Below are positions 15,500 to 23,719 of a stretch of DNA of 56,748 bases, piece by piece. A model generated the notes under the pieces. It was not told where the DNA came from. It searched no databases and saw only the letters and a list, made by a program, of their open reading frames with translations. The first letter of the stretch is position 1. Each line of letters begins with the position of its first letter. The position numbers and the translations under genes were made by a program. Source of the stretch: Sporomusaceae bacterium (lineage in GTDB: Bacteria; Bacillota; Negativicutes; Acidaminococcales; JAJUGR01); contig JAJUGR010000014.1 of NCBI GenBank assembly GCA_029265905.1, positions 1 to 56,748 on the forward strand, given 5' to 3'.

Positions 15500-17110
15500 A
15501 TGATTGACAGGCAGGAAGCGACAATTCCTTTATCAAGCAAAGTTGTGCTTTTGATCACGTTTGTGGTTTTCTTTTCGCTGTTGGTTACAACGACGCTCAT
15601 GACCAGCCGCGTGGATGACGTAGTGGAGGAGCGCCTCGGCCGCAACGCGCTCAGCATTGCTTCCGCTGTGGCCAATACGCCGATCGTGCAGGCGGCAGTT
15701 CAGGGACAGGCCTCGCTGCGGGAGATCGAGCATATCGTTTCTGTGATCGGTCGCTCAAATAACGCCAGTCTCGCTGTCTTTGACAAGAGCAGCAACCCGC
15801 TTGTCCAGTATGACGTGAGCGCCAACAAGAATTTTGCGGAGACGGCTCGCGCGATCATCGACCGGCCGCTTCCCACCTCGATGGAAGTCGGGAGCCTGCA
15901 ATTTTCGCTGCAGGCCTCTACCCCCATTTATAACCAGGGCAATGAAGTGGTCGGCTATGTCGTGGCCGGCATGTCCAATGATTTTGTCAATGCCATTATT
16001 GATGAAAGCATGCTGCTGGTCACCATGGCAAATGGAGCCGGACTGCTGATTGGCATCATCGGCGCCGTTTTGCTCGCCCGCAACATCAAGGAAATCTTGT
16101 TCGGCCTGGAACCGGAAATGATCGCCAAACTCCTGCAGGAGCGGAGCGCCATGCTCGACTCCGTCCGGGAAGGCGTGCTGGCGGTTGACCGCCATGGCAT
16201 CATCACCCTGACGAATGAAGAAGCGCGGCGGCTGTTTCGCGAGGCAGGGCTCGATACGGACGGCATGGTCGGCAAAAATATCGATACGTTTACGGAAAGC
16301 GCGCCCTTGCATGCGGTTTTAAAAACCGGCGAACCGGTTATGGTCGAACAGGAAATCAATGGCCTTGTGCTGATCACAAACCAAGTGCCGGTCGTGCTGG
16401 AGTCTGAGATCGTCGGCGCGATAGCGAGCTTTCGCAAAAAGACGGAGCTAGAAGAGCTGGCTGAACAATTAACTGGCGTCAGAACGTACGCCGAGGCCTT
16501 GCGCGCGCAAACCCATGAGTTTATGAACAAGCTGCATGTGGTGCTGGGGCTGGTGGAGATGGATTCCTATGATGAGCTTAGACGATATATTCGCCAAATT
16601 GCCTATACCCAGCAGGAAGAAACTGACTATTTGTCGAATCGTCTTAAAGATACTTTTTTAACGGGATTCATGCTCGGCAAAAAAAGCCGGGCCCGCGAAT
16701 TGGACATCCATTTTGCGCTCACGGAAGAAAGCGATCTGCCTGAGCCGCTAGCCGATTCCATGGTGCAGAAGCTGATTTTGATTATCGGCAATCTGGTCGA
16801 CAATGCTTTTGATGCGTTGAAGGCAGATGCCAGGGGCTTGGACAAAACCGTCCTCCTGACGATTATGCGCTATCAGGACGACTTGTTGATCGTTGTGGAG
16901 GATTCGGGACCCGGCATACCGGATGCGCTGCGCGAGCAAATTTTCGAGTACGGCTTTTCAACGAAAGGCGATTGCCGGGGCGTCGGCCTCCACTTGGTGA
17001 TGCAGACCATTACGAGCCTTAACGGCACGATCGAGGTTGATTCGGTTCCAGAACAGGGAACCACTTTTTCGGTTAAGTTACCCTATATTAGAAAGGTGGC
17101 GGAAGCATGA
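15500..17110 (+). CDS. sensor histidine kinase, CitA/DcuS family
   Basis: 536 residues. TM1 is at about 13-34, an extracytoplasmic PAS-like/Cache sensor at about 35-170 (SLAVFDKSSNPLVQYD), TM2 at about 173-197, then a cytoplasmic PAS (MLDSVREGVLAVDRHGIIT). The phospho-acceptor box is RAQTHEFMNKLHVVLGLVEM, characteristic of the CitA/DcuS group, and the ATPase has VDNAFDAL, DSGPGIPD and GVGLHLV. ATG 15500 follows GGGAGATGGG. Ligand is probably a di- or tricarboxylate by family; no transporter gene is adjacent. Overlaps the regulator gene by ATGA. Confidence 0.93.
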   Translation: MIDRQEATIPLSSKVVLLITFVVFFSLLVTTTLMTSRVDDVVEERLGRNALSIASAVANTPIVQAAVQGQASLREIEHIVSVIGRSNNASLAVFDKSSNPLVQYDVSANKNFAETARAIIDRPLPTSMEVGSLQFSLQASTPIYNQGNEVVGYVVAGMSNDFVNAIIDESMLLVTMANGAGLLIGIIGAVLLARNIKEILFGLEPEMIAKLLQERSAMLDSVREGVLAVDRHGIITLTNEEARRLFREAGLDTDGMVGKNIDTFTESAPLHAVLKTGEPVMVEQEINGLVLITNQVPVVLESEIVGAIASFRKKTELEELAEQLTGVRTYAEALRAQTHEFMNKLHVVLGLVEMDSYDELRRYIRQIAYTQQEETDYLSNRLKDTFLTGFMLGKKSRARELDIHFALTEESDLPEPLADSMVQKLILIIGNLVDNAFDALKADARGLDKTVLLTIMRYQDDLLIVVEDSGPGIPDALREQIFEYGFSTKGDCRGVGLHLVMQTITSLNGTIEVDSVPEQGTTFSVKLPYIRKVAEA

Positions 17111-17808
17111 TCAAGGTTCTTGTCGTTGAAGATGATCCGATGGTAGCGAAATTCCACGAACACTATATGGGTCAAATTAAAGGGTTTGAATTGGTCGATA
17201 CGGCGCGCAATGGGGATGAAGCATTGCAGCTGCTGGCGATAAAAAAATATGATCTTGTCCTGCTGGATATTTTCATGCCGGGCATTGACGGGCTCAGCCT
17301 GCTCAGCAAGATCCGCTCAAGCAATTACGACGTTGATGTCATCGTCATTTCTGCGGCGCGCAACAGCGACGCCATCCAGCGCGCACTGCGCAACGGCGCG
17401 GTCGATTATATTATCAAGCCGTTTGAATTCGAACGCTTCAGCCTGGCCCTGATGAATTATAAGAGTCGGCGCGAAATGCTGGAAGAGCAGGATATGCTGA
17501 AGCAGGAGGAACTGGACAAAAGCATCCTGTACAAGGAGCCTTCCTTTGAGCTGGCGATTCCAAAAGGCTTGGACCGCAACACGCTGCGCACGGTTTGGGA
17601 AGCAATCATACCGATTAGCGGCGCATTTACGACCGAGGAATTGTCGGCGATTGTCGGCATTTCCCGCGTTTCAATCCGCAAATACCTGGATTTTTTGAAA
17701 TCCCTGCATGTTCTTTCCCTAGAGCTGCATCGCGGCGCGGTTGGCAGACCGGTGTACAAATTCAAATGCATTGACTCGGACATCAATTTGGTGAATCATT
17801 TCTTTTAA
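17107..17808 (+). CDS. response regulator, CitT/DcuR family
   Basis: 233 residues. Receiver domain with VVEDDPMVAKFHEHY (acidic pair), VLLDIFMPGIDGL (phospho-Asp) and DYIIKPFEF (Lys). The C-terminal helix-turn-helix (FTTEELSAIVGISRVSIRKY) is followed by a winged segment ending RPVYKFK. Start ATG overlaps the kinase stop, so the pair is translationally coupled. Targets are unknown. Confidence 0.93.
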   Translation: MIKVLVVEDDPMVAKFHEHYMGQIKGFELVDTARNGDEALQLLAIKKYDLVLLDIFMPGIDGLSLLSKIRSSNYDVDVIVISAARNSDAIQRALRNGAVDYIIKPFEFERFSLALMNYKSRREMLEEQDMLKQEELDKSILYKEPSFELAIPKGLDRNTLRTVWEAIIPISGAFTTEELSAIVGISRVSIRKYLDFLKSLHVLSLELHRGAVGRPVYKFKCIDSDINLVNHFF

Positions 17809-17854
17809 CTAGACAAACTGCAGCACGTGTTGCGTGGTTTAATGGGGAGGAAAC

Positions 17855-18595
17855 ATGGCAACCACTTTACCCACGAGAAATATTTTAGGCGTCACGATCC
17901 ACGCCCTTTCACAGCGGCAGGTGCTCGACTATTTAGCCGAGACCGCTTTGAAGCAAGGCCGGCAGCAGGTGGTCGCTACGGCCAATGCTGAAATGGTCAT
18001 GCTGGCCAAGGAAGACGCCGCTTTTGGCGCGTTGCTGGCTGCGGCCGATTTGGTTGTGCCAGACGGTGCAGGGGTCGTATGGGCGGCTCGCCACCAGGGC
18101 AACCCGGTGCCGGAGCGCGTTCCCGGCGTTGATCTGACGCAGGCGCTGCTGGCGTATGCATCAAAGAATGGGAAAAAAGTCTTTTTCTTCGGCGCGGCAC
18201 CCGGCGTCGCGGAAGAGGCGGCGCGGCGCGCTTGCAAACGCTTCCCGGGGCTGGTGGTGGCCGGCACGCGCGACGGTTATTTTTCCGCGGCGGATTCGCC
18301 CCGGATTGTGGCGATGATCAACGAAAGCGGGGCGGACCTATTGTTCGTCGCGCTGGGCGTGCCAAAGCAGGAACAATGGATACAGGCCAATCGGGCTGCC
18401 CTGGCGCCGCGCGTTGTGATGGGGGTGGGCGGAACGCTTGATGTGATGGCCGGACGCGTGAAACGGGCGCCGGTCTGGATGCAGCGCACCAGTCTTGAAT
18501 GGCTCTACCGGTTGTTGTGCCAGCCGTCGCGCTTTATCCGCATGCTCGCGCTGCCGCGGTTTGCCATGGCTGTGTTGTTCGATAAAAAGCGTTAG
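17855..18595 (+). CDS. tagA: WecG/TagA/CpsF-family glycosyltransferase
   Basis: 246 residues. Family enzymes transfer ManNAc (or a related sugar) to GlcNAc-PP-undecaprenol for wall teichoic acid, capsule or other surface glycans. Motifs: VATANAEMVMLA, VPDGAGVVWAAR, FFFGAAPGVAEEAA, LFVALGVPKQEQWI and MGVGGTLDVMAGRVKRAPVW. The C-terminal basic, aromatic part (LEWLYRLLCQPSRF) serves membrane attachment. GGGGAGG ribosome site. No linked teichoic acid genes here, so the end product is unclear. Confidence 0.88.
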   Translation: MATTLPTRNILGVTIHALSQRQVLDYLAETALKQGRQQVVATANAEMVMLAKEDAAFGALLAAADLVVPDGAGVVWAARHQGNPVPERVPGVDLTQALLAYASKNGKKVFFFGAAPGVAEEAARRACKRFPGLVVAGTRDGYFSAADSPRIVAMINESGADLLFVALGVPKQEQWIQANRAALAPRVVMGVGGTLDVMAGRVKRAPVWMQRTSLEWLYRLLCQPSRFIRMLALPRFAMAVLFDKKR

Positions 18596-18621
18596 ACAAA
18601 GATAGTGGAGTATACTATAAT
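18593..18621 (+). promoter_or_regulatory. promoter in front of psd-pssA
   Basis: TAGACA, 17-nt spacer, then a perfect TATAAT. It begins inside the end of tagA and is followed 13 nt later by a terminator-like hairpin. Confidence 0.55.
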
Positions 18622-18633
18622 ATATTGAGACGG

Positions 18634-18665
18634 AAAAGCAAGTAGTTATCACTTGCTTTTTGTTT
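18634..18665 (+). terminator. terminator or leader attenuator upstream of psd
   Basis: Perfect 10-bp stem AAAAGCAAGT / ACTTGCTTTT with a 7-nt loop and a T-rich tail. It lies after the promoter and before psd, so it either ends tagA transcripts or attenuates psd. Confidence 0.7.
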
Positions 18666-18706
18666 TGTCAAGAATTGTTGTTTTGTTTCTTCTGGGAGGT
18701 AGATTG

Positions 18707-19348
18707 ATGGTCAAAACACCTATTGTTAGAGACGGCTATCCCTTTATTGGCTTGGCCGCCGCGCTCGCTGCCTTATTAATGGCGGCTGGGCATTATTATT
18801 GGAGCATTTTTCCAGTGGTTGTCACACTGTTTTTTGCTTTTTTCTTCCGCAACCCCCGCCGTGAGGTCATGGCCGACGATTCGCTCCTGCTGGCGCCTGC
18901 CGACGGCCGGGTGATGAGCATCACGGAGATGTTTGACGATGAGTTTCTCGGCGAAGAGGCGATCAAGGTCGTCATCTTTTTATCTGTGTTTGATGTACAT
19001 ATCAATCGCAGTCCGATCAGAGGCGAGATAAAATACCAGCGCTATACCTGCGGCGGCTTTCGTCCGGCGTTTGAGAAAAAAGCTTCCTTTGAAAACGAAC
19101 GGCACGCGATTGGTGTTGAAAATGAACGTCTGAAAGTGCTGGTGATCCAAGTGGCCGGCTTGTTGGCCCGCCGGATTGTTTCCTGGGTAACGGTTGGACA
19201 CCGGCTGGCGCAGGGCGACCGGTACGGCATGATCAAGTTTGCCTCCAGCACGGAACTGATTGTGCCCAAGTCGCAGGTTGAGATATTCGCCAAGAAAGGC
19301 CAGCATGTTGTTGGCGGGGAGACGGTCATCGGGAGGATTGTTAAATGA
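18707..19348 (+). CDS. psd: phosphatidylserine decarboxylase, short form
   Basis: 213 residues; converts phosphatidylserine to phosphatidylethanolamine at the membrane. Two N-terminal hydrophobic segments (about 14-45) anchor it. APADGRVM, VVIFLSVFDVHINRSPIRGEI (in part) and FENERHAIGVEN are typical of the short class. The self-cleavage site that makes the pyruvoyl group is KFASSTELIVP, where most members have FGS; Ser is kept but Gly is Ala. ATG 18707 follows GGGAGGT. Overlaps pssA by ATGA. Confidence 0.9.
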   Translation: MVKTPIVRDGYPFIGLAAALAALLMAAGHYYWSIFPVVVTLFFAFFFRNPRREVMADDSLLLAPADGRVMSITEMFDDEFLGEEAIKVVIFLSVFDVHINRSPIRGEIKYQRYTCGGFRPAFEKKASFENERHAIGVENERLKVLVIQVAGLLARRIVSWVTVGHRLAQGDRYGMIKFASSTELIVPKSQVEIFAKKGQHVVGGETVIGRIVK

Positions 19349-20025
19349 GGGCTTGGGTGCCGAGTATATTCACTTCGTCTAATCTGATGTTTGGCATGCT
19401 GTCGATTATGTCGACTTTCAACGGCGACTATAATCTGGCGGCAGTTTACATTCTTCTTGCACTGGTTGCTGACGGGCTTGACGGCCGCGTTGCCCGGGCG
19501 ATGGGGGTCAGCAGCGACTTCGGCAAGGAGCTTGACTCGCTGTGCGACGTTTGCTCGTTCGGCATGGCGCCGGGCATCTTGATTTACGAACTGGCCTTGA
19601 AAGATATGGGCGCAGTCGGACAGGCGGCGGCGATTTTTTTTGCCGTGTGCGGTGCGCTCCGGCTAGCGCGCTTTAACATCAACACAACGACAGTAACCGG
19701 CTATTTCATGGGCATGCCCATTCCCGCCGGCGGCTGCATCGTGGCTACCTTTGTGTTGAGCGGGCTGGTTGTCCCGTCTGCGGTAGCGGCGATTGGAACA
19801 GTATTGTTTGGGTATCTCATGATTAGCACCATCCGTTATCCTGATTTCAAGGGCAAGGGGAATCCGATCGCGCCGGCTGCGGCTGTTGTAGGCGTGATTC
19901 TCGGTCTGGCGCCTGTGTTCATTTCTCCCTCGGTGCAACTCATTCCGTTTCTTGCGTTTTTCCTCTACACAATGGTCGGACTGGTCAATGCCGTTTACCG
20001 GCTTTTCGTTCCGTACCCGGCTTGA
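19345..20025 (+). CDS. pssA: CDP-diacylglycerol-serine O-phosphatidyltransferase
   Basis: 226 residues with six to seven membrane segments. Makes phosphatidylserine from CDP-DAG and serine, the step before psd. The CDP-alcohol phosphotransferase signature is complete: DGLDGRVARAMGVSSDFGKE and the following LDSLCD (DG-x2-AR-x8-G-x3-D-x3-D). Start overlaps the psd stop. Together the two genes supply phosphatidylethanolamine. Confidence 0.95.
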   Translation: MRAWVPSIFTSSNLMFGMLSIMSTFNGDYNLAAVYILLALVADGLDGRVARAMGVSSDFGKELDSLCDVCSFGMAPGILIYELALKDMGAVGQAAAIFFAVCGALRLARFNINTTTVTGYFMGMPIPAGGCIVATFVLSGLVVPSAVAAIGTVLFGYLMISTIRYPDFKGKGNPIAPAAAVVGVILGLAPVFISPSVQLIPFLAFFLYTMVGLVNAVYRLFVPYPA

Positions 20026-20084
20026 GGATAATTCGCCTCTAGTATGGGAGAAAGTCGTTATGGGCAAAAGGAGTGCAATTGTTA

Positions 20085-21374
20085 ATGACACACGTGTTTG
20101 ACTATGTAATGATTCCATTGCAACTGCTGATTGTATTTTTTACAATCTATTATTTCGTCATTTCCTTCTTCGGGCTAAAGCAGCGTTCCGAAGAAAAGAT
20201 TTACGTGCCGAAGCATTCATTCGCGATCGTTGTTGCGGCGCACAATGAACAGGCCGTCATCGGGCCGTTAGTGGAGAACCTGCATATCCTCAATTATCCG
20301 AGCGAATTGTATGACATTCATGTCATTGCTGATAATTGCCAAGACCAGACGGCGGCAATTGCGCGCGAGCACGGCGCATTGGTTCACGAACGCGTGAATC
20401 CAACGGAAAAGGGCAAAGGCTTCGCCATGGAGTGGATGTTCAACAAGCTGTTCCGGATGGAAAAGCAGTACGACGCGGTCGTTGTTTTCGATGCCGACAA
20501 CTTGGTGCATCCTGATTTTCTGCTGGAAATGAATAGCCGCCTGTGCAAAGGCGAAAAAATCATTCAAGGCTACCTGGATTCCAAAAATCCTGATGACACG
20601 TGGATTTCGGGCGTGTTTTCCATTTCCTTTTGGGTGGTCAACCACGTTTGGCATTTGGCCAAGTACAACCTCGGCTTGTCGAGCGTTCTGGGCGGCACCG
20701 GCATGTGCATTTCGATGGACATCCTGCGCGAGCATGGCTGGGGCGCGACCTGTTTGACTGAAGACATGGAGTTTACCATGAAAGCCTTGTTGCAGGGAAT
20801 TCCGACAACCTGGGCCCATGACGCCATAGTTTATGACGAAAAGCCGCTGACCTTCATGCAATCCTGGCGTCAGCGCAAGCGTTGGGCGCAGGGGCATTTC
20901 GACGTTGCGGGACGCTACCTTGGCCGGTTGCTGTTTGAAGGCCTTCGCCAACGCAATCTCGTCATGCTCGATGGCATCATTCACCTCTTCCAGCCGTATT
21001 TTTTGATTCTGTCGACGACGTTTGTGTTCTCGAGCTACTTGTATTCGATCACGCCGTTTTACACCAACATTCTGTACGATATTCTCCCGTTTGAGGTTTG
21101 GACGATTATCGGCATCGGACAGTATATTTTCCCGGTGCTGGTTTTGGCGAAAATTCATGCCTCGAAAAAATCCTGGTGCTACATGCTCTTGTATCCTGTG
21201 TTTGTCTACAGCTGGATACCGATTACCTTAATTGGCTTTTGGCATCGCAACGATCACGAGTGGAGCCATACGCAGCATACGCGCAGCATGAGCTACCGCG
21301 ATGTGCTTGTGCCGGAGACGACGCAGCCGACGACAGCGCGCAACATGGCTTTTACCAAGGAAAGTGCAAAATGA
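20085..21374 (+). CDS. family 2 glycosyltransferase, membrane-bound
   Basis: 429 residues. An N-terminal membrane segment (MIPLQLLIVFFTIYYFVISFF, in part), the GT-A core with FAIVVAAHNEQAVIG, VVFDADNLVHPDFL (DxD), GTGMCISMDIL, CLTEDMEFTMKALLQG (ED), and QRKRWAQGHF (Q-x2-RW), then three C-terminal membrane segments. This layout is that of processive enzymes such as hyaluronan, cellulose or PNAG synthases. I take ATG 20085; a GTG at 20073 would overlap the AAAAGGAG ribosome site. Product unknown; tagA lies upstream. Confidence 0.88.
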   Translation: MTHVFDYVMIPLQLLIVFFTIYYFVISFFGLKQRSEEKIYVPKHSFAIVVAAHNEQAVIGPLVENLHILNYPSELYDIHVIADNCQDQTAAIAREHGALVHERVNPTEKGKGFAMEWMFNKLFRMEKQYDAVVVFDADNLVHPDFLLEMNSRLCKGEKIIQGYLDSKNPDDTWISGVFSISFWVVNHVWHLAKYNLGLSSVLGGTGMCISMDILREHGWGATCLTEDMEFTMKALLQGIPTTWAHDAIVYDEKPLTFMQSWRQRKRWAQGHFDVAGRYLGRLLFEGLRQRNLVMLDGIIHLFQPYFLILSTTFVFSSYLYSITPFYTNILYDILPFEVWTIIGIGQYIFPVLVLAKIHASKKSWCYMLLYPVFVYSWIPITLIGFWHRNDHEWSHTQHTRSMSYRDVLVPETTQPTTARNMAFTKESAK

Positions 21375-21381
21375 CATTGAA

Positions 21382-21409
21382 GCCTATGGCAATTCGCCAT
21401 AGGCTTTTT
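21382..21409 (+). terminator. intrinsic terminator of the GT2 gene
   Basis: Perfect 9-bp stem GCCTATGGC / GCCATAGGC with an AATTC loop and TTTTT, 8 nt after the stop. Confidence 0.92.
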
Positions 21410-21447
21410 CGGCGAAATGAACGCAAAAGGAAACGGAAGGGGTATGT

Positions 21448-22155
21448 ATGGGCAACCGAGCTAAAGTAAAACATATTTTCCCAACCATTGAACGTTACGG
21501 CGCGCTGGTGGGCGTCCGGCAGGTGGTTGTTCAGTTCCAGGGCAGCGAGGCGTGCTGCCCGTATTGTGGCGCGCCTCACCCTTGGCCGGCCGAGGTGCCG
21601 CCGCAGATGAGCGTGGCTGACGCCGCACAGGAGATTTTGGCGCAGTTTGAGCAGGGCTGGCCGCGCCAGCTAGCCTTCGCCGGCGGGGAGCCGCTCATTT
21701 ATGCGGATTGGATCAGGCGCTTGCTGGCCGAGTTGCCGCCGTGTCAGGTTCAGGTCAAGACGAAAGGCGCACCGGTTCGAGAGCTGGCCGCGCTGCTGCC
21801 GTTTGCCACAACCTTCAGCCTGCACTGGCAGGTCGTCAAAATGGAGACGCTGCTGGCGGCGCAACAGGACGTCGAATACGCGCTGCAGCTATTGGCTTTG
21901 CGACAGAGCGGCGAACTCGTTTTGCACCTTTCGGAGGCGCTGCTGCGCGATCAAACGCTGCTGGCGCTGCGCGTGCGCGAACTGCAGGCGCTGTTGGCCG
22001 GGGCGGCAAGCCTGCCGATCTGGCTTGCCCTTTCGCCGGCATCTGTCACGCACACTGCTGAAGACCTTCGCTCGGTCGACGCTTGTTTGGCGGTGTTTCC
22101 GCAGGCGCGGGTCATCCGCGCGCTTTTGGAAGCGCCGCCTTGCCCTTGGGCGTAA
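21448..22155 (+). CDS. QueE-like radical-SAM-fold protein with altered cluster motif
   Basis: 235 residues resembling 7-carboxy-7-deazaguanine synthase at the start (YGALVGVRQVVVQFQG) and at LAFAGGEPLIYADWI (SAM-binding GGEP). The cluster loop that should read C-x3-C-x2-C is SEACCPYC: the first Cys is Ser, with an extra Cys directly before the second. The C-terminal half is Leu/Ala-rich and weakly conserved. No queC, queD or queF is nearby. It may be a catalytically dead or repurposed homologue, or the CC pair may rebuild a cluster. Confidence 0.6.
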   Translation: MGNRAKVKHIFPTIERYGALVGVRQVVVQFQGSEACCPYCGAPHPWPAEVPPQMSVADAAQEILAQFEQGWPRQLAFAGGEPLIYADWIRRLLAELPPCQVQVKTKGAPVRELAALLPFATTFSLHWQVVKMETLLAAQQDVEYALQLLALRQSGELVLHLSEALLRDQTLLALRVRELQALLAGAASLPIWLALSPASVTHTAEDLRSVDACLAVFPQARVIRALLEAPPCPWA

Positions 22156-22188
22156 ATGAAAAGATGCATTAAAGGAGATAGTTGACCC

Positions 22189-22953
22189 ATGCATATACTG
22201 GTAACCAATGATGACGGGATTATGGCTCCGGGCATTAGAGCCTTGGCGGAAACGCTGGCGACCATTGCGGACAAGGTCAGCGTCATTGCGCCGTTGCAGG
22301 AAAAGAGCGCCTGCAGCCAGTCGATCACCGTTCGCCACCCGCTGATTGTCGATGCCATCACGATGCCGGAATCGCCGGCCAATATCGAGTGGATCGCCGT
22401 TGACGGGACGCCGACGGACTGCGTCAAGCTCGCGCTCGAGGCGCTTTTGCCGGAAAAGCCGGATTATCTGGTGTCCGGCATCAACCGTGGCTCGAACCTG
22501 GGAACGGACGTGCTGTATTCCGGGACCGTCAGCGCCGCCATCGAAGGCGCCCTGTACAATATCTGCAGCATTGCCGTTTCAAGCAACAGCTGGCATGATG
22601 AGCACTATGAAACAGCGGCGGGGTTTGTTGTGCGCTTCATCCGTTCACTGCAAACGCACACGGTAACACCGCAGCTTTTCAACATCAATGTGCCGGCCTT
22701 GCCGGAAAGCGAGATTGAGGGGTATGCCTTTACAACACTGGGCGTGCGACTGTACCAGAATGTGTTTGAAGAGCGGCAGGATCCGCGCGGCCGGCGCTAT
22801 TATTGGATGGGCGGCAATATTGCCGACAGTGTGGACGGCGATGACAATACGGATATTGTTGCCGTAAGACGTAAAAAAGTTTCCATCACCCCGCTGCAGT
22901 TCGATTTGACGCACCGCGACCAACTGGAAAGCTTGTCAGCCTGGAAACTGTGA
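22189..22953 (+). CDS. surE: 5'-nucleotidase SurE
   Basis: 254 residues. Metal-dependent nucleoside 5'-monophosphatase. The N-terminal LVTNDDGIMAPGIRAL holds the two Asp metal ligands, followed by SACSQSIT, VDGTPTDCVKLAL and LVSGINRGSNLGTDVLYSGT (Asn ligand), all hallmarks. ATG follows AAAGGAG by 10 nt. It precedes the by-product salvage operon and could add nucleotide turnover, but lies 105 nt upstream and may have its own promoter. Confidence 0.96.
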   Translation: MHILVTNDDGIMAPGIRALAETLATIADKVSVIAPLQEKSACSQSITVRHPLIVDAITMPESPANIEWIAVDGTPTDCVKLALEALLPEKPDYLVSGINRGSNLGTDVLYSGTVSAAIEGALYNICSIAVSSNSWHDEHYETAAGFVVRFIRSLQTHTVTPQLFNINVPALPESEIEGYAFTTLGVRLYQNVFEERQDPRGRRYYWMGGNIADSVDGDDNTDIVAVRRKKVSITPLQFDLTHRDQLESLSAWKL

Positions 22954-23058
22954 ATACCTTGCGGAGCGGCGCTTTTTGCCGCTTCTTCTTTATAGTTGAA
23001 GCGCTTTATGGTACTATAAGTGATAGTGGTTAGAGAACCGCCAGCGGGAGGGAACAAG

Positions 23059-23697
23059 TTGACAATCAAAGGTTTGCTATTTGATTTGGACGGGACGCTC
23101 ATTGACACGACCGAGCTCATCATTCAGTCGTTCGATCATACGATTCAAACGCATTTCAATCGCCCGGCTGATCGCGAGGTCGTGATCAGCTATTTCGGCC
23201 GCCCGCTGCGGGAGGCTTTTACTCACATGGCGCCGGGACGGGAAGATGAATTGATCGCGACGTACCGTGCGTTTAATCAGGAGCAGCACGATCGCCTGAC
23301 GCGCTCTTATCCGACGGTGGGCGAAACAGTCCACGAGCTGAAACAATCAGGCTACCGTCTGGGCGTCGTAACGTCAAAATACAGCGCTTCCGCGCTGCGG
23401 GGGCTGCGCTTGTTCGGCCTCGAGCAATATTTTGACAGCATCATCGGCATTGATAAATGCACTTACCATAAGCCGCACCCCGAGCCGGTCAAGACGGGGG
23501 CTGAGAGCCTGGGGCTGACGCCGTCAGACTGCCTGATGGTCGGTGATGCGCCGGCTGACTTGCTCAGCGCCGCCGCCGCCGGGGCGAAAAGCGCCGCCGT
23601 CAAATGGACCTTGGTTCCCTGGCCGGACATTGAAGCGGCCCAGCCGACGTATGTTCTTGATCAGATGAGCGACCTCATACCCATCTTGAAAAAATAA
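23059..23697 (+). CDS. HAD-family phosphatase, PpaX/Gph-like
   Basis: 212 residues. HAD motifs: FDLDGTLIDT (nucleophile Asp), VVTSKYS (motif II), KPHPEPV (Lys) and MVGDAPADLLSA (acidic pair), with a C1 helical cap. Closest in style to pyrophosphatase PpaX (216 residues), which removes PPi made by HPr kinase/phosphorylase. Start TTG 23059 has GGGAGGG 6 nt upstream; an in-frame GTG-like start at 23020 lacks a site. It is 22 nt before the phosphorylase gene, so a phosphatase role in the salvage pathway is possible. Confidence 0.82.
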   Translation: MTIKGLLFDLDGTLIDTTELIIQSFDHTIQTHFNRPADREVVISYFGRPLREAFTHMAPGREDELIATYRAFNQEQHDRLTRSYPTVGETVHELKQSGYRLGVVTSKYSASALRGLRLFGLEQYFDSIIGIDKCTYHKPHPEPVKTGAESLGLTPSDCLMVGDAPADLLSAAAAGAKSAAVKWTLVPWPDIEAAQPTYVLDQMSDLIPILKK

Positions 23698-23719
23698 GCG
23701 AAAGCGGGAGGGGCGACAG

